From contig JAILIJ010000118.1 in NCBI GenBank assembly GCA_024695315.1, positions 1 to 6,926 on the forward strand: DNA of 6,926 bases, written 5' to 3'. A program made the translations under genes and the position numbers. Positions within the stretch are counted from its first letter, which is position 1. Each line of letters begins with the position of its first letter. The stretch is from Bacteroidaceae bacterium. GTDB lineage: Bacteria; Bacteroidota; Bacteroidia; Bacteroidales; Bacteroidaceae. The notes below the pieces were generated by a model. The model searched no databases. It was not told the origin of the DNA and saw nothing but the letters and a program-made list of their open reading frames with translations. Positions 5,745-6,926 of the stretch are shown here, piece by piece.

Positions 5745-6926
5745 TTACAGATTCTTCTGTATCTCATTCATTCCATCTATTAGATTTACCATCTTATCAG
5801 GTGGAACCAAACTGTTTGTATTATTTACTATATTTAGAGTTCTTACAAGAATAGAACGGATTTCTCCGCTATCCAATCCTGTCCTATGACTAAGTTGCAT
5901 TACATAATCTTCCAATTCGACAGTCTCATCTCCTAAGTCTATGCCAGTCTTCTTTAGAATATCATCCTTCATAAGACCGAATTTCTTGCGTACAAGATCT
6001 GCATTATCATGATTCTGATAAAATAATGTTCCTACAAGTTTAATATATTCTAGGCTATGATTGCGCGGACGTTCAATAACAGGAATAACTTTTTGACGGC
6101 GGCGCATATTGAATATTATGAATACGAACAAAGTTAGTATCATAAGTCGCCAAGCCCATAGAAGCGGCTTATTGGATTTTATTAAATCTAAAGGCGTCTT
6201 TTGCACATACGTATCTTCATCATATATACCAGGAGAAAAGACTTCTGTCCTTACGACTTCCCTATCTGAGATAAGCGACATAATTCGGAACACCAACCCA
6301 CGCGTATCTTTGTTTAGCACGCCATAATTTGTACATAGTAATGGTGTACCTGCAAGTATAAGCTGTCCTTTTCCATATTTTCGTACACCAATCAACGTGG
6401 ACCAAGATAATTCATAAGAATAACAGACAACAGGCTTTACATTTACAGAATCCTCAATTATTAATCTTGAAGAATTCAAGGAAGAGCTATATATATATGT
6501 ACATTTAGGATAAGCATTCACCCCTTTATTCCATACAACCGTGTCGTTCATATATGTTTTTCCCTCTAAACTACTTATAAGCCCCCTTTTATCAAAATAG
6601 TAGTCTCCCCAAAAATACATTCCAAAAGAAGAAATAAAAAGAGAATCATATTTGTCTTCATGAATATAATCAGGAGACGATCCTATAAGCATTACCTTTG
6701 CTCCTCTATTTAGAAGCCTCTTTATGGCTTTAATATCCTTCTCTGAAAAACTTATATATTTCCCTACAAGTAATACATTTTTAGTCTTACCAGTACTGTC
6801 CATTTCCTGTTCTATAGCTGTTAGGGAATGTTGGGTCACATCATATCCTTTTGGCAACGACTTATTCATGACAGAATCGAAAACCATACATCCAAATGGC
6901 TGGTCACTATTATGTCGAAACGTAGG
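5745..6926 (-). CDS. DUF4350 domain membrane protein (5' end beyond right window edge)
   Basis: This is the C-terminal 393 codons of a DUF4350-type protein. The frame stays open through the right edge. The first visible residues include DQPFGCMVFDSVM (residues 8-20), a conserved beginning of the domain, so the ATG at 6887 is internal and the true start lies outside. A glutamine-amidotransferase-like alpha/beta fold is suggested by VLLVGKYISFSEKDIKAI (51-68), RGAKVMLIG (74-82) and YGKGQLILAGTPLLCTNYG (184-202). One transmembrane helix at about 253-273 (LLWAWRLMILTLFVFIIF) is followed by RRR, placing the preceding domain outside the membrane and the roughly 115-residue tail in the cytoplasm. 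The tail is helical and charged, as if for contacting partners such as the MoxR ATPase. No catalytic triad is evident, so enzymatic activity is doubtful. The family recurs beside MoxR and DUF58 genes; its function is not established. Confidence 0.85.
   Translation of the reverse strand, partial: PTFRHNSDQPFGCMVFDSVMNKSLPKGYDVTQHSLTAIEQEMDSTGKTKNVLLVGKYISFSEKDIKAIKRLLNRGAKVMLIGSSPDYIHEDKYDSLFISSFGMYFWGDYYFDKRGLISSLEGKTYMNDTVVWNKGVNAYPKCTYIYSSSLNSSRLIIEDSVNVKPVVCYSYELSWSTLIGVRKYGKGQLILAGTPLLCTNYGVLNKDTRGLVFRIMSLISDREVVRTEVFSPGIYDEDTYVQKTPLDLIKSNKPLLWAWRLMILTLFVFIIFNMRRRQKVIPVIERPRNHSLEYIKLVGTLFYQNHDNADLVRKKFGLMKDDILKKTGIDLGDETVELEDYVMQLSHRTGLDSGEIRSILVRTLNIVNNTNSLVPPDKMVNLIDGMNEIQKNL

Noticed and set aside
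6885..6887. ATG at 6887 as start of the DUF4350 gene
   Set aside because: The frame remains open for 13 more codons to the edge, and those codons encode conserved family residues (DQPFGC), so the start is outside the window.
3367..6926. Bat (aerotolerance) operon
   Set aside because: MoxR and DUF58 genes also occur there, but the presence of DUF4350 and the absence of BatA/B/C/D-type genes, with a terminator right after DUF58, fit the other MoxR cluster.

Overview
The window reads as chromosomal DNA of a Bacteroidota bacterium, most likely of the order Bacteroidales (a Prevotella/Segatella- or Bacteroides-like gut or oral organism). The reasons are an AT-rich sequence, two copies of the Bacteroides-type -7 promoter element TAnnTTTG (both as TATCTTTG), A-rich leaders without Shine-Dalgarno sites, a GH92 mannosidase, and a DUF4350 / MoxR / DUF58 cluster. 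The genus is a guess. Every supported gene lies on the minus strand, so the window is best read from right to left. I see no credible plus-strand gene, tRNA, rRNA, insertion sequence or CRISPR array.

Right part (about 3367-6926): three consecutive genes that look like one operon. In transcription order they are a DUF4350 membrane protein whose 5' end lies beyond the right edge, a MoxR-family AAA+ ATPase after a 61-nt gap, and a two-helix membrane DUF58 protein with a von Willebrand A-like domain after a 16-nt gap. MoxR ATPases and DUF58 proteins are a recurrent pair. The ATPase is thought to act as a chaperone or remodeller, with the vWA protein as its adaptor at the inner membrane. Other members of the cluster (for example DUF4129 or DUF4013 proteins) may lie upstream, outside the window.

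Middle (3020-3366): a 346-nt gene-free stretch with the most unusual local structure. It holds a tandem array of five 11-bp units with core ACCTTCG, then a strong intrinsic terminator on the minus strand. The 14-bp terminator stem is continuous only on the minus-strand RNA, because it uses G-U wobbles, and it carries another copy of the repeat core. The -7 box for the next gene follows.

Left part (1-3019): two secreted carbohydrate-active enzymes, each apparently with its own promoter. One is a complete GH92 exo-alpha-mannosidase of 741 residues that appears to start at TTG. The other is the first 234 residues of a GH28 polygalacturonase-type enzyme that runs off the left edge inside its GDDC motif. 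They suggest a carbohydrate-degradation region acting on mannose-containing glycans and pectin, but no SusC/SusD pair or regulator is visible, so a polysaccharide utilisation locus cannot be claimed.

I found no clearly undescribed system. The best leads for novelty are the 11-bp repeat array in the operon 3' end and the degenerate metal-site motif of the DUF58 protein.
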